64,000 nt of DNA, from the NCBI GenBank assembly GCA_013399695.1, contig VXAU01001245.1, forward strand, positions 421,294-485,293. Direction: 5' to 3'. This DNA is from Formicarius rufipectus. Its lineage: Eukaryota > Chordata > Aves > Passeriformes > Formicariidae. Made by a program: the position numbers and the translations under genes. Numbering within the stretch: the first letter of the stretch is position 1; each line of letters opens with the position of its first letter. Of this stretch, positions 1 through 11,480 are shown piece by piece. A model generated the notes under the pieces. The model had not been told where the DNA came from, did no database searches, and saw only the letters and a program-made list of their open reading frames with translations.

Positions 1-1119
1 CTGTTTTGGTTATTTTGTTGTTTGACTGCTGAAGGCAGAAGTGCATTTTGTTTACATTCTCCCTTGCATAGGAAGGTACCTGTTCTCATTCATATGCTAT
101 AAAGAAGCAGTAATATATTTCATTGAGGCAAAGGGGAAAAAAATATGAATGTTTGAAGCCATGACTACTTTTCCTCAAATGTGCAAAGGGGTATTTTGTT
201 TCAATCCCATATGATAAATTTATTTGTCCTTCAATGTATTATTAGCAGTATTAACTTTAACAAAAGAATATATTTGATTTTGGAAGAGGAGACTGATCTG
301 AGGAAGAGCTGATAACAATACGATACAGTGGAGTAGAACTGAAGGCAAACCTCAAAAGACTATGGTACATAATGATGGAATTTCTCCTGAAATGTGTAAT
401 CAGTTTATTATGCTTATTGTACTATTAAAATTTTATTTTTTTTGGAATGATTTATAAGCTCAGGAAGCTGCTGGGCACTGCCTAGTACACTGAGTCATAT
501 AGGCAGGTACTGATCAAAAATTACTTCTCTCAGCTCTGCAGCTCCTCTGTTCTAAGGAAGCTGTACAGATCCCTGGCCATAATACTTTCAAACTGTAGAG
601 CTTGTCCCTCAAAATCAAGCAAACCTACACATACTCCCTTTTTTGTTCTATGCACATAGGGAAGCTGATTTTACCAGGGAACAAAATAGAGCCTTCAAAA
701 GAGACTAATCTTGAACTCTGGGAGAAGCACATCTGTAGGTGTGTCCAGACTGCTGCCCCTTTCAACTGAATCTGTTTCTAGGGTATATAGTCAGTCAAAA
801 TTTGTTAAAGTTTCATCCACAGACATTAAGCAAGTTTGCTCAACCATGGGATCCGTTTGCCCCCAAACCTCACTATTGCTCCCACTGGATCTATTGCAAC
901 TGTAAACATGTGACTGGGGCCACTATGATGGGGGCACCTGTGAGACGTGAGGCACTATGAAAATTCCAAGTAGGCTGTTCATCTGCTAACAACTACAGTC
1001 CAAACATGTACCACACCTGTTACATAGGAGTTCAGACTGTGAATCTGATGCCATTTAGGTTTGGGGACCATTGCCTTGATTCTTATTTTTCAAGATTAAG
1101 ATAGCCTGGATTGAGAGCT
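1..1119. other. AT-rich non-genic stretch
   Basis: No supported gene, RNA or repeat is seen here. Short frames at 711-960 overlap in two phases, start at random positions and resemble nothing known, so they are treated as chance. Confidence 0.6.
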
Positions 1120-2079
1120 GTTTGATGCCTTCCTGGGGGATCTGTATTGGGACTGGCACTGTTCATCATCTTTGTCAGTGACATGGACAGTGGGACTGAG
1201 CCCACCCTCAGCCAGTTTGCCGACAACACCAAGCTGAGTGGTGCTGTTATGTGCTGTAGAGAACGGATGCCAACCAGAGGGAGCTTGACAGGCTTGAGAG
1301 GTGGGCCTGTGTGAACTTCATGAGGTCCTATAAGAGCAAGTGCAAGATGCTGCACCTGGGGAATTCTAAGCACAAATATAGGCTGGTCAGAGAATGGGTT
1401 GAGAGCAGCCCCGAGGACTGAGGAGGGATTGGTTGATGAGAAGCTCAACATGACCCAGCAATGTGTGCTCACAGACCAGAAAACCAACCACATCCTGGGG
1501 TGTACCAAAAGAATCATGGCCAGCAGATTGAAGGAGGTGATTCTCTCCTTCCACTCTGCTCTCGTGAGACCCCAAACAGAGTGCTGGATCCAGCTCTGGG
1601 GTCCCCAACATAGCAAAGATGTGGACCTGTTTGAGCAGGTCCAGAGTAGGGCCATGAAGATTAACAGAGGGCTGGAGCACCTCCCCAGTGAAGACAGAGA
1701 GAGTTCAGGTTGCTCAGCCTGGAGAACAGAAGGCTCCAGGGAAGCATTAGACCAGCCTTCCAGCACCTAAAGTTGGCCTACAAGAAGGATGGGGAGGGAC
1801 TGTTTATCAGGGAGTCTTGTGATAGCACAAGACATAATGGTATAAAGCTGAAGGAGAGTAGGTTTAGTTTAGAAATTAGGAAGATATTGTTTACTGTGGG
1901 AGTGGTAAGACACAGGAACAGAGAAGTTGTGGATGTCCCATCCCTGGAAGTGCTCAAGGCCAGGTTGGATGGGGCTTTGAGCAACCTAGTTTAGTGAAAG
2001 GTGTCCCTGCCCATGACAGAGAGGTTGGAACTAAAACATCTTTAATGTCCCTTCCAACCCAAACCTTCTATGATTCCAT
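1120..2079 (+). mobile_element. CR1 LINE fragment, 5'-truncated, with intact 3' end
   Basis: This is a chicken-repeat-1 (CR1) non-LTR retrotransposon copy. The left part (about 1120-1770) encodes broken pieces of the ORF2 reverse transcriptase: a stretch reading like 'SQFADNTKLSG' (about 1210-1245) matches the F-A-D-D catalytic region of CR1 RT, with the second aspartate replaced by asparagine (codon at 1225-1227). Further pieces at 1399-1770 resemble the conserved CR1 C-terminal region around 'VLTDQKTN' and 'ILSFHSALVRPQTE'. The right part is the CR1 3' UTR, ending with the typical 'CCTTCCAACCC' block and one TTCTATGATTC tail unit at about 2067-2077. Frameshifts and stops make it inactive. 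The 3' end is complete and the 5' end truncated, as usual for target-primed insertion. The exact 5' boundary is uncertain by some tens of bases. Confidence 0.93.
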
Positions 2080-4265
2080 GTGAAAGGCCGGAAATTAAGT
2101 GTACATCTTTCTCTGACCTCTATCCCCTGGTGTATAGCTCCTGTTTGTAGGCCCTTCAGCATGGGCCAGGATGAGTGTGTCTCACAGACAAAAGCCAGCC
2201 TATTTTGACCTGACCTGATGGATGATACCTATTAGCAGACTGGGTGTGTGTTGTCTGAGTCCGTCTAATAATTACAGTTTGGGTACCGTTACCTCAATTT
2301 TACTATTTTATGCAACTATATCAAACAAACAGATATTACAAACCCCTTTCTTTCCTGAATTAAACCAAGAAGCCTTGTGGTATGGTTGGAAATTATTTGG
2401 TGTATGTTCCACATACAGGCCTTTGGCTACAGATCACCCCCAGAATTCATCCATACATATTTAATTTTCCTTCCTTTGGCACTCTGTAAAATACCCTCTA
2501 TTCTACAGCTGCTTCTTCAGCTTCTTTCTCAAAGCTACATTTTGCCTGAGTATAAGATATATTTTTGCCAAACTTTTTCAAAGCTCTTAGCTTCCTAAAG
2601 CCCCAATGGAAGTGACAAAAACTGTCTTTAATGAGTCCTGAAGGCATCCTAGAGGCTGCACTGACTGAAACACCACATTTTTAACAGAGCTTACTTCCTA
2701 AGTCTAGCTGTGATCTCTCTCTCTATCTTAAACTTTTCTCACCTATACTCAGGCACTCTCTCCTTCTTTCTCTCCCTTGAGCTACCTTCACAGTTCTCTC
2801 AGTTTCAATTGCAAAACAATAGTTACAAATTTAGCCCAACAGCTACAATTTTGTATTGAACTGCCTATTATAACAGTTTTATGTCAGACTCGCAGCATTT
2901 CTAGGCTTCCATCATGAGACCTACTAGAAAGTCTTAAAAATTTAGTAAGACATTTTTGGGGGTTTATGAGTCATTAAATATGGCTCAGATTCTGTGAACT
3001 TTGGGGGAAAAATGAAAGAAAGCAGGGCCATGTACAATGTGTTTGTATCACTGATTAGAGATAGAACTTTGTAGACACAAAACTAAAATACAGCCCATTA
3101 TTTTCAGCTAAAAAATTATTTCTGATTTAAAATAGTTTCTTAAATCTTTCTCTACAAACTGAAAGTCTAAAGGATGAATTTTACCTTATGCTTCCATCAG
3201 GTGACTGCTATTCACACAGAAAAAGAATGAATAGCAGACTCACTATCTCCACTTCAGACTTTTTTGTATTTCTATACTGTCATTAAAATGTCACAATCCC
3301 ACTGCAGTCCTGTTCACTTCAGGATTTTCTCTCTTATCACAGCAGTCAGTAGGTTTGGGATCTTTGCTTTCCTTGCCATTGTGCACAATGTAATACCACC
3401 ATCAGAGGATAATGATTGCATATCACAGAAAGTTTTTGTGTTTTTAGCTTCATATGCTGAGGTGTAACTGAACCTGTTGGTGATTTAAACTATTCCTATA
3501 ACTTTTTGAGGTGTCTGCTCTTCCTTCAGTAACAATTACAGGCTGTGGCAAATCAGTTCACTTTCTCTGAGTGGTCCAGGAAGGCCATATTGACAGACGA
3601 ATGCAAGAGAGAAAGGACTGACAAATTTCTGTTAAATTTTCACACCCCAGTGCTCAGACAAGTCACTGCCCAAATTCTACATAGATACATTCTATCATCA
3701 AGGTGGTATTAATTAGTCATATATCAGCCTCTGGCAGAGGCCAGAAACTTAACAGATCTTGGAGAACAAACTTATTTCATGCTTTTACAGGTGGTCCATC
3801 CAAACCAATGCAAAAGCTGAATAATACAGATGTAGGGACTTGCAATCCCAAGGGTCAAACAGAATAACCTTGGGGACAGCTGTGCAGGCATATTCAGTGA
3901 AAGTCCAAGCACCAATATGACATTCACACTAGCTTGCTTGGGGGCACCATGAGGAGCAGCCAGAATAATTGTAGGGAACTGGCATACTTGCTTCAATGTT
4001 CCTAATGCCATTATCTTGCCTCGAAACTCAGAAACTATTGGACACCTTCTCAACACCAAGTTGGCAGGGAGCACTCAGAAGCCTTCAGTACTTCTGAAAA
4101 GATTTGTAGGTACTGTTTTGATATGGTGAGACAGGAATCTTCCAGTTGCTTCTCTGCCCTTTGGAGAAATTAGCAAGTCCACATTATATCACTGAATTAT
4201 GGCAGGGACTCAGCAGCTCAAAATTCCTGTTTCCTAATTCAGTGGCATGTAAAGCCTGGGCTTAC
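2080..4265. other. Non-genic stretch
   Basis: This is AT-rich sequence with short pyrimidine-rich tracts (about 2710-2780). Open frames of 67-100 codons occur on both strands but show no recognisable domain and no pair of good splice sites. No repeat family is recognised. Confidence 0.5.
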
Positions 4266-4337
4266 CTGGTAGGGCATTCTGGAGATGCCATTCCCTGTAC
4301 TGTTCTTTTCAGAGCTGTGAAACACCTCCATCTTTTT
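4266..4337 (-). other. Candidate internal exon (72 nt), unassigned
   Basis: Read on the minus strand, an acceptor with a moderate pyrimidine tract (ending CCACCACAG, complement of about 4338-4360) precedes 72 nt open in one frame, followed by a GTAAG donor (complement of 4261-4265). In that frame it would encode 24 residues beginning KKMEVFHSSEK and ending SRMPYQ, with phase 0 at both ends. The plus strand is also open here (4146-4571), which weakens the coding case. No family is recognised. A chance match is quite possible. Confidence 0.2.
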
Positions 4338-6574
4338 CTGTGGTGGACAAACACAGGAAAGCAGCAGACTGAACCGTTTGCAGGAAGGTACTGTTCTGCA
4401 ACTTGCTATTGTAGCTGTCCAAAGGCAGCAAAGTGCACCAGGGACCAGCTGTATGTGTGTGTTGGGGCAAAAGAATACCATGGTGCATCTGAGAGATTTC
4501 CTATCAGTAAACAGACTTTTAGTGTCTGTGCACTTAATGTGTCCAAGGCTGGGACTAAATACAGCTCATGAACAGTTTGTCATCTCTGAGACAAGGAAAC
4601 ATTTCTTGCCTTGTGTCTATACTGGAAATACGCGAAAAGCAAAAACCTCTAAGGCTTTCTAGCTGCAGTGTCTTTTTGGCACCAATTTAATTTGAAATGT
4701 GAGAACCTTTAAATAATGTGGACTTATTTTTATGTGTTTAACAGGAATGAGAAGCATTATCTCTGGACCTGAGTTTGGACAGAGACTCCTGATTCTTGAC
4801 TCAGCTGTGACCTAGTTTGGTTCCACAAAGACATAATGTTTTCCAACTTTGTGTCTTGCTCCTAAATTTGTGTTTCTTTCTAAGCATGAGGAAGACTACT
4901 TAGCTAGCACTTGAAAGATTTGTTTCAAGTTATCTTTCCTTCACATCTGAAACTTCCCTACCGACTTGCTTCGCAGGAATTCTTCTCCTCTAAGCCTCTC
5001 TCTATTCTCCAACAGAAAGATCAGGACAAACTGACTGTTGTCCAAAAACCTTTTCAGAACTCATCTCCGGTTCTGTTATGGTAATGGTGTCAAGTTTACT
5101 TTCATTTATGTTTTATTTCCAGTACCAGGGTCTAACTGATGTCTCACAAACCCCTCAGATATGTAGTTAGATGCAAACCTCCTCTCTTTGCTTGCTGATA
5201 TGAAGCTATGCATTATCACTTAGATTATTCCTGGAGTTCTGATTACTGGAAGGAACTCTCCATTCCTTTACAGTGTTCACTGTCCAAAGCTTAGACTGTG
5301 ACTCCTCCACAATGAATATCTGTCATATGGAGGTAAAGTGACCTCTAACAAGTCGACATTTGTTGCCTGTAAGCTTAAACCCTGATTACTCAAAAAGCCC
5401 TTTCATTCTTTCCACCTCATCAAACACTCCTCTCTCATCGAACGAGTTTAGTTATTTCCATTAAAGACTAAAGCCCCAGCTCTATGAGGATCTGGTTCAA
5501 CAAACTATTTTACAAGCATTTTTTTATCCAGTGGGTTTGATACAAATACATACACTACAGTGGATGCAACTCCCTTTCCTTTTCCTCCACCTTGTAGCAA
5601 CTTCACAAAATGGTAGAGATCAGCCTCTTGTTGTATTTTTTTTCCTTAGTTCCTACTCACACAGAAATATGGGGTCATTGAATTTTTTATGTATGTATTT
5701 ATGGACCCATTTACTTTCTTAATTAAGCTATTATTTTAAGAGAATGCTGTCACTATAAAAAAAATAATAAAATGTTAAAGTTACCAGCTAATACTGAAAG
5801 AAAGAAAATTATGTACTTCTAATCATTAGCAATGTTTGGCTTTTTACTCATCTTAGGGCATGGATACTGAAAATAGACTGGTAAGTTTCACTTCTGCTTA
5901 AGAATTTTTTTGTATTAGAACAAGGCCAATTTGAATAGGCTAAAAATACAGAAAAAAAAATTATATTCACATTATATTCTCCATGGAATTACAGGAAGAG
6001 CTAGTATCCAAAGACTGTTCTGCATATTTGGATTTTACTGAACCAAAGACTTGACATTCTACCAGAACATTGAGATTTAAATTACCCTCCTAAAAGTGCA
6101 CCCAGCTGCCTACAGCTATTTTTAAAAATTGTACCAGAGGAAAGTAAACAAAGGTAAAGTGAAATATATTATAAAATTCTGACTTCCTGTATTTGTCTAA
6201 GTTGCAAGATTGAGTGTCTACATAAAACGTTCCTCTCCCTTTAGGAGCTACTAAGTATAAACTTGTACCTCATTATGAATAATCTCTGCCTCAATCCATG
6301 TTGGTATTAATTCTACTTTCAATCTGGCTCACAGGTGCTAAAACTTGGGCATCAACTTGCCTGTGTAGTAGAGTGTTATCTAACTAAATAAACCAAGTGG
6401 CAAAAACACCTGTGTATTTTGGGCTGTTACAAGTGGCTCATTAAATCTCTGGTTTCGTTGAAATGCATTTCTGACCTTAAGAAAAAGATGGGATGTAGAC
6501 TAGTGATGCAGATACAGATTTGATCTAAAGGTAACCATGTTGGGGGCTCCCTGGAGCAGCATCTCTTCTCTTAG
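4338..6574. other. Non-genic stretch
   Basis: AT-rich sequence without a recognised repeat or gene. A 24-nt AG...GTAAGT segment at 5857-5880 is open in two frames but is too short to carry weight. The remaining frames are short and featureless. Confidence 0.5.
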
Positions 6575-6627
6575 GTCTCCTGGCTGCTCTCTACATGCTG
6601 TGAAGAAAAAATAACAAAGTGCTGCAG
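6575..6627 (+). other. Candidate internal exon (53 nt), unassigned
   Basis: A pyrimidine-rich acceptor (ATCTCTTCTCTTAG, ending 6574) precedes 53 nt followed by a GTAAGA donor at 6628. Only the first frame is open (17 codons starting VSWLLSTCC); the other two contain stops. The splice signals are good but the peptide is unlike any family I know. It could be a non-coding RNA exon or a chance match. Confidence 0.18.
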
Positions 6628-7768
6628 GTAAGAGAAATCTTTTCCTCTGTTAGTTTTGTACATTTTCTCACTTTCTCCCCTGCCTGTCCTGCAGCTGGCC
6701 TTGACATCTTTGTAACTGAGGTGCTTCTGACCACAAGGACAGTAGCACAGAAACTGTTTTGAATCACCTCCATTCCGGGATAGTCACTCAAGTGCCCATG
6801 GAATTCAAGGAACCAAAGGAGCTTTAAAAGCTTCTGTGTAGTTGATCAGCAACTAAGCCCCCTGGTGCTCAAATACTTTTGCTTGTGAAAATAAAAATCC
6901 CCTCATGAAAGTAATATTGAAACACTTGTCTGTGCAGGGCTCTCTGTGATTTTAGTAAGAGTGATAGTCTCATGTGGAATTTAAACCAGTGATGGAAGTA
7001 CTGAGTGACACCCCCCCACCTTGCTTTTTTATTGCTAGTAATATGTATTTGCCCTTCCATATAGGCTACTGGAGCTTACTTATCTGATCCATTTTTTAAA
7101 TTGTTCATTAGCATATTTAACAAATTAATTCTTCACAGCCTTGAATAGAGACATCACATGCTGTATTAGAGGTTTTGTTGATACTGTGAATCAGATGAAA
7201 GATTTACTTAACACACTGGCAAATTGCAAATGCAAAGGACCTGCCCCAGTCAGGTATACTTTCAGCAAAAGCATCTTCCAGAAACACAGATCTGAGTGTT
7301 CTCAAGAAGTCAGTTATATATTCCCTGAGATCTCTTTTGCTGTGGAAGGAAATATTCAAAGTTTGAAAAGGAATTAGTTAGAACTGGTTCCAGTTTAGTT
7401 GTTTGAAGTGTACCTATCAAGCCTGCAAGAGTTCCAGATTTGCTCACATTGAAGAAACTTTTCTGTTTACCACCAGCTAAAGTTGTACATCTGATGTTGA
7501 AGCTACAGGGACACGATTTTTCTGTAGAATATAAATAAGGGAGGAAATATGGATTTCTTGTGTAAGGTGATAAACAGATCAATACTACATGAAAGCGATA
7601 TTGATGGGTATGAAACCTACGTAGTGAAACATGCTCCTTTTATAATTTCAAAATTAAAAGAATTTCACACTGGAACTTACATGGATTTTTTTTTTTTTTA
7701 GCATAAACAGAAATTGTGCAAGGATGGTTAGAAGAAAGCAGAGATTCAGAGGACAAACTGGTACAATA
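6628..7768. other. Non-genic stretch with a poly-T run
   Basis: AT-rich sequence. A homopolymer T run lies at about 7686-7699. No gene or repeat family is recognised. Confidence 0.5.
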
Positions 7769-8690
7769 TCAGCACTTTAGGAAAGAATTTATTAAGATGA
7801 GCATTTTACTAATAGAAGAGTGAGTGATGAGAATAGCAGCACAGAGAAAAGAAGTAACAGCCGACATATAGAGTAGCCATCTAGGAAAAGAAAAATGTAG
7901 TAAAATGCGAAGTAGTATTTCATTCCACTTGGAAGGAGCAATCAGATAAGATACAGGGCAATTCAATATGATATACATAATTGCTTCTGAAGAGAAAAAA
8001 CAAAGAACTGATGTATAGTAATGAATACCTGCATGAATGATAGCAAAAGCTGGAGAGAGGGGTTCCTTTGAGTATGACAGAGTAAAATATTTATGGTTAA
8101 CTGAATTATATTCAAAAGCCATGAAGCAGTCAAAAATATTGAATGTTGGTTTCTGAGATAAAATCAAAGTTTGCAAGGCCCTAAAAACTGAAAGGTTCTG
8201 AGGACTGACAATAAGTACCAGGTCCCAGATGGAGTTTCAGACATGCAGTAAGATCTACTGGTTCCAGCACATCCTTTCCTTGTCGAAGTATCCTGAGAAT
8301 AATGAGAAAGCTGAGAGCAATGCCACTGAAAGAAAACCAAACATGACAATACAAAATTCAGAGTTACTACTGTGTAGGTCTGCAAGATGAAGGAAGATAT
8401 TACTTTGCAAGAGACCTCCAAATACTAGATGTACATATAAAAATGGAGAAGAGGCAAAAATCTTATCTGGCAGATATATCAAACCTTTCAGTAAAACACA
8501 GAAATAGAATATTTTTTCCAGGAGGTTCAGAATAAGTAGGGTCTTATTTCTGATGGATTTCTCACAGATCTATGTATTTGGTACTCTAAGTACTATCTCT
8601 TCTCCCAAAAATAGTCCTAGATGTCCCCCAAGGTCTGCGTCTGATCCAGAAACTGGCTGGCATTGAGCCATTTGCTTACAAAGAAAATGC
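7769..8690 (-). other. Long minus-strand frame with few stops
   Basis: One minus-strand frame runs from about 8690 down to a stop at 7769 (about 300 codons) with only three internal stops: at about 8565 (TAG), 8255 (TAG) and shortly after it (TGA). The translation is rich in hydrophobic residues and would suggest several membrane segments, for example around 'MFGFLSVALLSAFSLFSG'. However, this minus strand is pyrimidine-rich, which depletes stop codons and enriches Leu, Phe and Ser codons, and a second minus frame (8164-8421) is open as well. No homology is recognised. It could be a decayed coding sequence, but composition alone is a sufficient explanation. Confidence 0.2.
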
Positions 8691-10060
8691 ACAATGTATC
8701 AGTTCTTCCTGCCTCTCCCTTGGGTTTCACCTCCCTAGCACAAAACACAAAGAAAGGTAATTATCCTTAATACCTCCACCATTCTTTTAAATTTAGATTA
8801 TGCCAAACCTGGGTCTCAACTCACATAATAATTGGTCAGAGATGGGTTAAAAGGCAACAGCTTAAGGAAGGAGTTGAAAACAGTCTTAGATCATCATAAA
8901 TCTTGTAACGTCAGCTATTGTTCCTGTTGTTAATTAAGAATGCCAAGGATTATTAGGTTCTCAGGGAATAAGAATTGATTCCTCAGGAAAAAAAAAAAAC
9001 AAAAAATAAAAACAAACAAACAAACAAAAAACCAGGAAAAAAACCAACAACCCACTTTTCAGACTCCTGAGGTTCTTAGAACAGACTGTAGGAACAGCAG
9101 TGAAAATGCTTACTGTATAACTGTGTAACTATATGAAAGGCTATAATATGTGCCAAAGGTTTGTGTTTGTCTTTTCACATTCTTGCCAAAGATCATCTTT
9201 CACTCCAAGGACATTACTGAAAAAACTTGACTATGAATCTTAAGTCTCTGTAGCTACTGCTTGAAGGAACAGACAGAATAGGAAAGAGAGACTTCAACAG
9301 GATCAGTTAATGCCTTGGCTGTTACTCCTACAGAAATTTAAGGAATTTTGTAGTGGGATGCATGCATCATCCTATCACTCTTTCATAACATTGCTTGACT
9401 GACCAAGATCTTGTTCCATTAAATAGATTTTATGATGCTTAACTTTCAGTTATGCTGAGGACTTCTAAAATTACATAAATTTTTGGGATGTCAAATACCA
9501 CATCAATAAATCACAGTTCTGCTGTCTGCAGATCAGTACTTGTGAATCTTCTACAGCTGATTCAGTTTCTTATTTTGTTTAACTGTACAAGTCTTTTCTA
9601 GAACACCTGAATTCCAACCCCCCACCCAAAAAAAAAAAAAAAATTCTACCTGGTTAACATCATACCATAGAAAGAGATCTGCATTAAAAACTTCCACCAT
9701 TAGTAGTTTGCATTAATGAAGGACCCTGATACCTGAGTTGATAAAGGACTAGTCTCAAGCAGGTTTTATGGAGGTGGTATATGTGCCTTTAGATGTCTTG
9801 CTATATATCACTGTGCTAAGCTTTGTGTTTCAGGAGCTGGAATTTGACATTGCAATTGTACATGTGTTGGTAAATCATTGCCTGTCATCTCCAGAGAGAT
9901 GTACGGATGACAGGCATCATGGGATGGGGAACAGCCTACTGTGTGTTACATACAGTGAATGCAAACTGCATTGGAAACTGCTTCAGTGGTGCAGGTACTT
10001 TTCATTCCCAGCTTCTACAAAGAATGGTAAATCTAAAGGAGAAATGTCATGAGATGTTCA
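8691..10060. other. Non-genic stretch with A-rich simple repeats
   Basis: An A-rich tract with AAAC units spans 8988-9052, and a poly-A run lies at about 9628-9643, preceded by CCCACCC. No coding or transposon homology is evident for the A-rich tracts. The remaining sequence is featureless. Confidence 0.55.
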
Positions 10061-10867
10061 AATCTAGAATCATAGTATCATAAAGGTTGCAAAAGTCCTC
10101 TAAGGCCATCAAGTTCAACCTTTGACTGAGCACCACCATGCTCACTAAACTATATCATGAAGTTCCTCATCTATTCATTTTTTGAACACTTCTTGAGATG
10201 ATGACTCTACCACTTCCCTGAGCAGACAGTTTCAGTGTTTAACCATTCTTTCAGTGAAGAAATTTTTCCTGATATCCAAACTAAACCTCCCCTGGTGCAG
10301 CTTAAGGCTATTTCCCCTTATCCTGTCATGAGTTGCCTGAGAGGGGAGGCTGAGCTCCATCTTGCCACAACCTCCTTTCAGGTAGTTGTAGAGGGCAATT
10401 AGGTCTTCTCGAGTCTTCACACTAAACAAACCCAGCTCCCTTGGCCAGTCCTTGTAGGACTTATGTTCCAACTCCTTCACCAGCTTCATTGCCCTTCTCT
10501 GGACATGTCCTGGCACCTCAATGTTTTTCCTAAAGTGAGGGACCCAAAACTGAATACAGAATTTGGGGTGGCTTCACCAGTGCCAAGTCCAGAGGGATGA
10601 TCACTTCCCTTGTCCTGCTGGCCACACTATTTCTGGTACAAGCCAGGATAACATTTGCCTTCTTGGTCACCTGAGCACACTGCCAGGTCATATTCAGCCA
10701 CTGTCAACCAGCATGCCCAGACCCTTTTCTGCCAGGAAGCTTTCCAGCCACTCTTGCTCCAAGCCTGCAGTATAGCATGGGGTTTTGTGACCAAAGTGCA
10801 CAGCTTCACCTTGTTGAACCTCATGCAGTTCCACACTCCCACCCAACTTGGTGTCATCTGCAAATGA
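10061..10867 (-). mobile_element. CR1 LINE fragment, antisense, internally deleted
   Basis: This CR1 copy is in minus orientation. At its left end (the element's 3' end) is the complement of the tail, AATCATAGTATCATAAAGG, followed by the complement of the 3' UTR (blocks around 'GAAATTTTTCCTGATATCCAA' and 'CTAAACCTCCCCTGG') and of the ORF2 C-terminus. The frame at 10232-10516 reads like the CR1 C-terminal 'RRAMKLVKELEHKSYKDWPRELGLFS' region. At about 10830 the text jumps from the 'TTGTTGAACCTCATGCAGTT' block to the 'CACTCCCACCCAACTTGGTG' block, which in full CR1 copies I recall as separated by roughly 90 bp, so there is an internal deletion. Identity with the consensus fades after 'CATCTGCAAATGAC'. 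Confidence 0.93.
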
Positions 10868-11460
10868 CTATAATATCAGCAATTAGAGAAGGGTGCCCGG
10901 TACCCTGTATAACAGGGCTAAAAAGCTTCCTGAGTCTGCATAGGTTATCTAGGTGAGATGGCACAGCTAAGGCTGACTGAGGGAGAGACTCCTTTTGCAA
11001 ATGGAGGGCATTGTATTGCTCAGATCTTGAAAATGGAATTCCCACACATAGAAAATACCTACATAGTTAAAAAAAAAACCAAAAAAACAACACACAACAA
11101 AACCAAACAATGGATCCAAGCAGTGATAAAGAGGTGTTATTTTGTATATTTTCACTGGAACAGTACAATCCAGAACAACGTGGTGAGGGATGAGGGTGGC
11201 AGGGTGCTATTCTCAGATGAGAACAGCAGCTAACGTAGTGTAAGCCACTGCCATGTACCCATATAAGATCAAACCATGCCTATCTCTTTATGACACTTCC
11301 TCATAGTGGACCTTTCGTATTCTTCCAATCTCTCCAAATTCAGAGCCTATGCTCTCCATATTTGCTTGGCTCACTTGGCATGGTCATTCACTGTGTGCTG
11401 CCAACACCAAACACAGTTTTGCCTGTCTTCTCCCCATTGTCTGCCTAATGTCCGTGGTGT
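10868..11460. other. Non-genic stretch with A/C-rich run
   Basis: No gene is seen. An A-rich tract with AAC units lies at about 11068-11110. The segment from 11300 to 11460 is somewhat richer in GC and directly abuts the SINE's left target-site copy. Confidence 0.5.
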
Positions 11461-11480
11461 ACCTGGTGTGGACTGCCCCA
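11461..11480 (+). repeat. Left target-site duplication of the SINE-bearing insertion
   Basis: The 20 bases ACCTGGTGTGGACTGCCCCA match 11915-11934 (ACCTGGTGTGGGCTGTCCCA) at 18 of 20 positions. The two copies bracket a 434-bp insertion that ends in a (CAA)n tail, as expected for LINE-mediated retrotransposition. Confidence 0.8.

Noticed and set aside
1083..1994. Protein-coding gene suggested by overlapping frames on both strands
   Set aside because: All lie inside a CR1 copy; the plus frames are broken reverse-transcriptase pieces and the minus frames are their shadows.
5857..5880. 24-nt segment between TCATCTTAG and GTAAGT
   Set aside because: Too short; such AG-GTAAGT pairs are expected several times by chance in 64 kb read on both strands.
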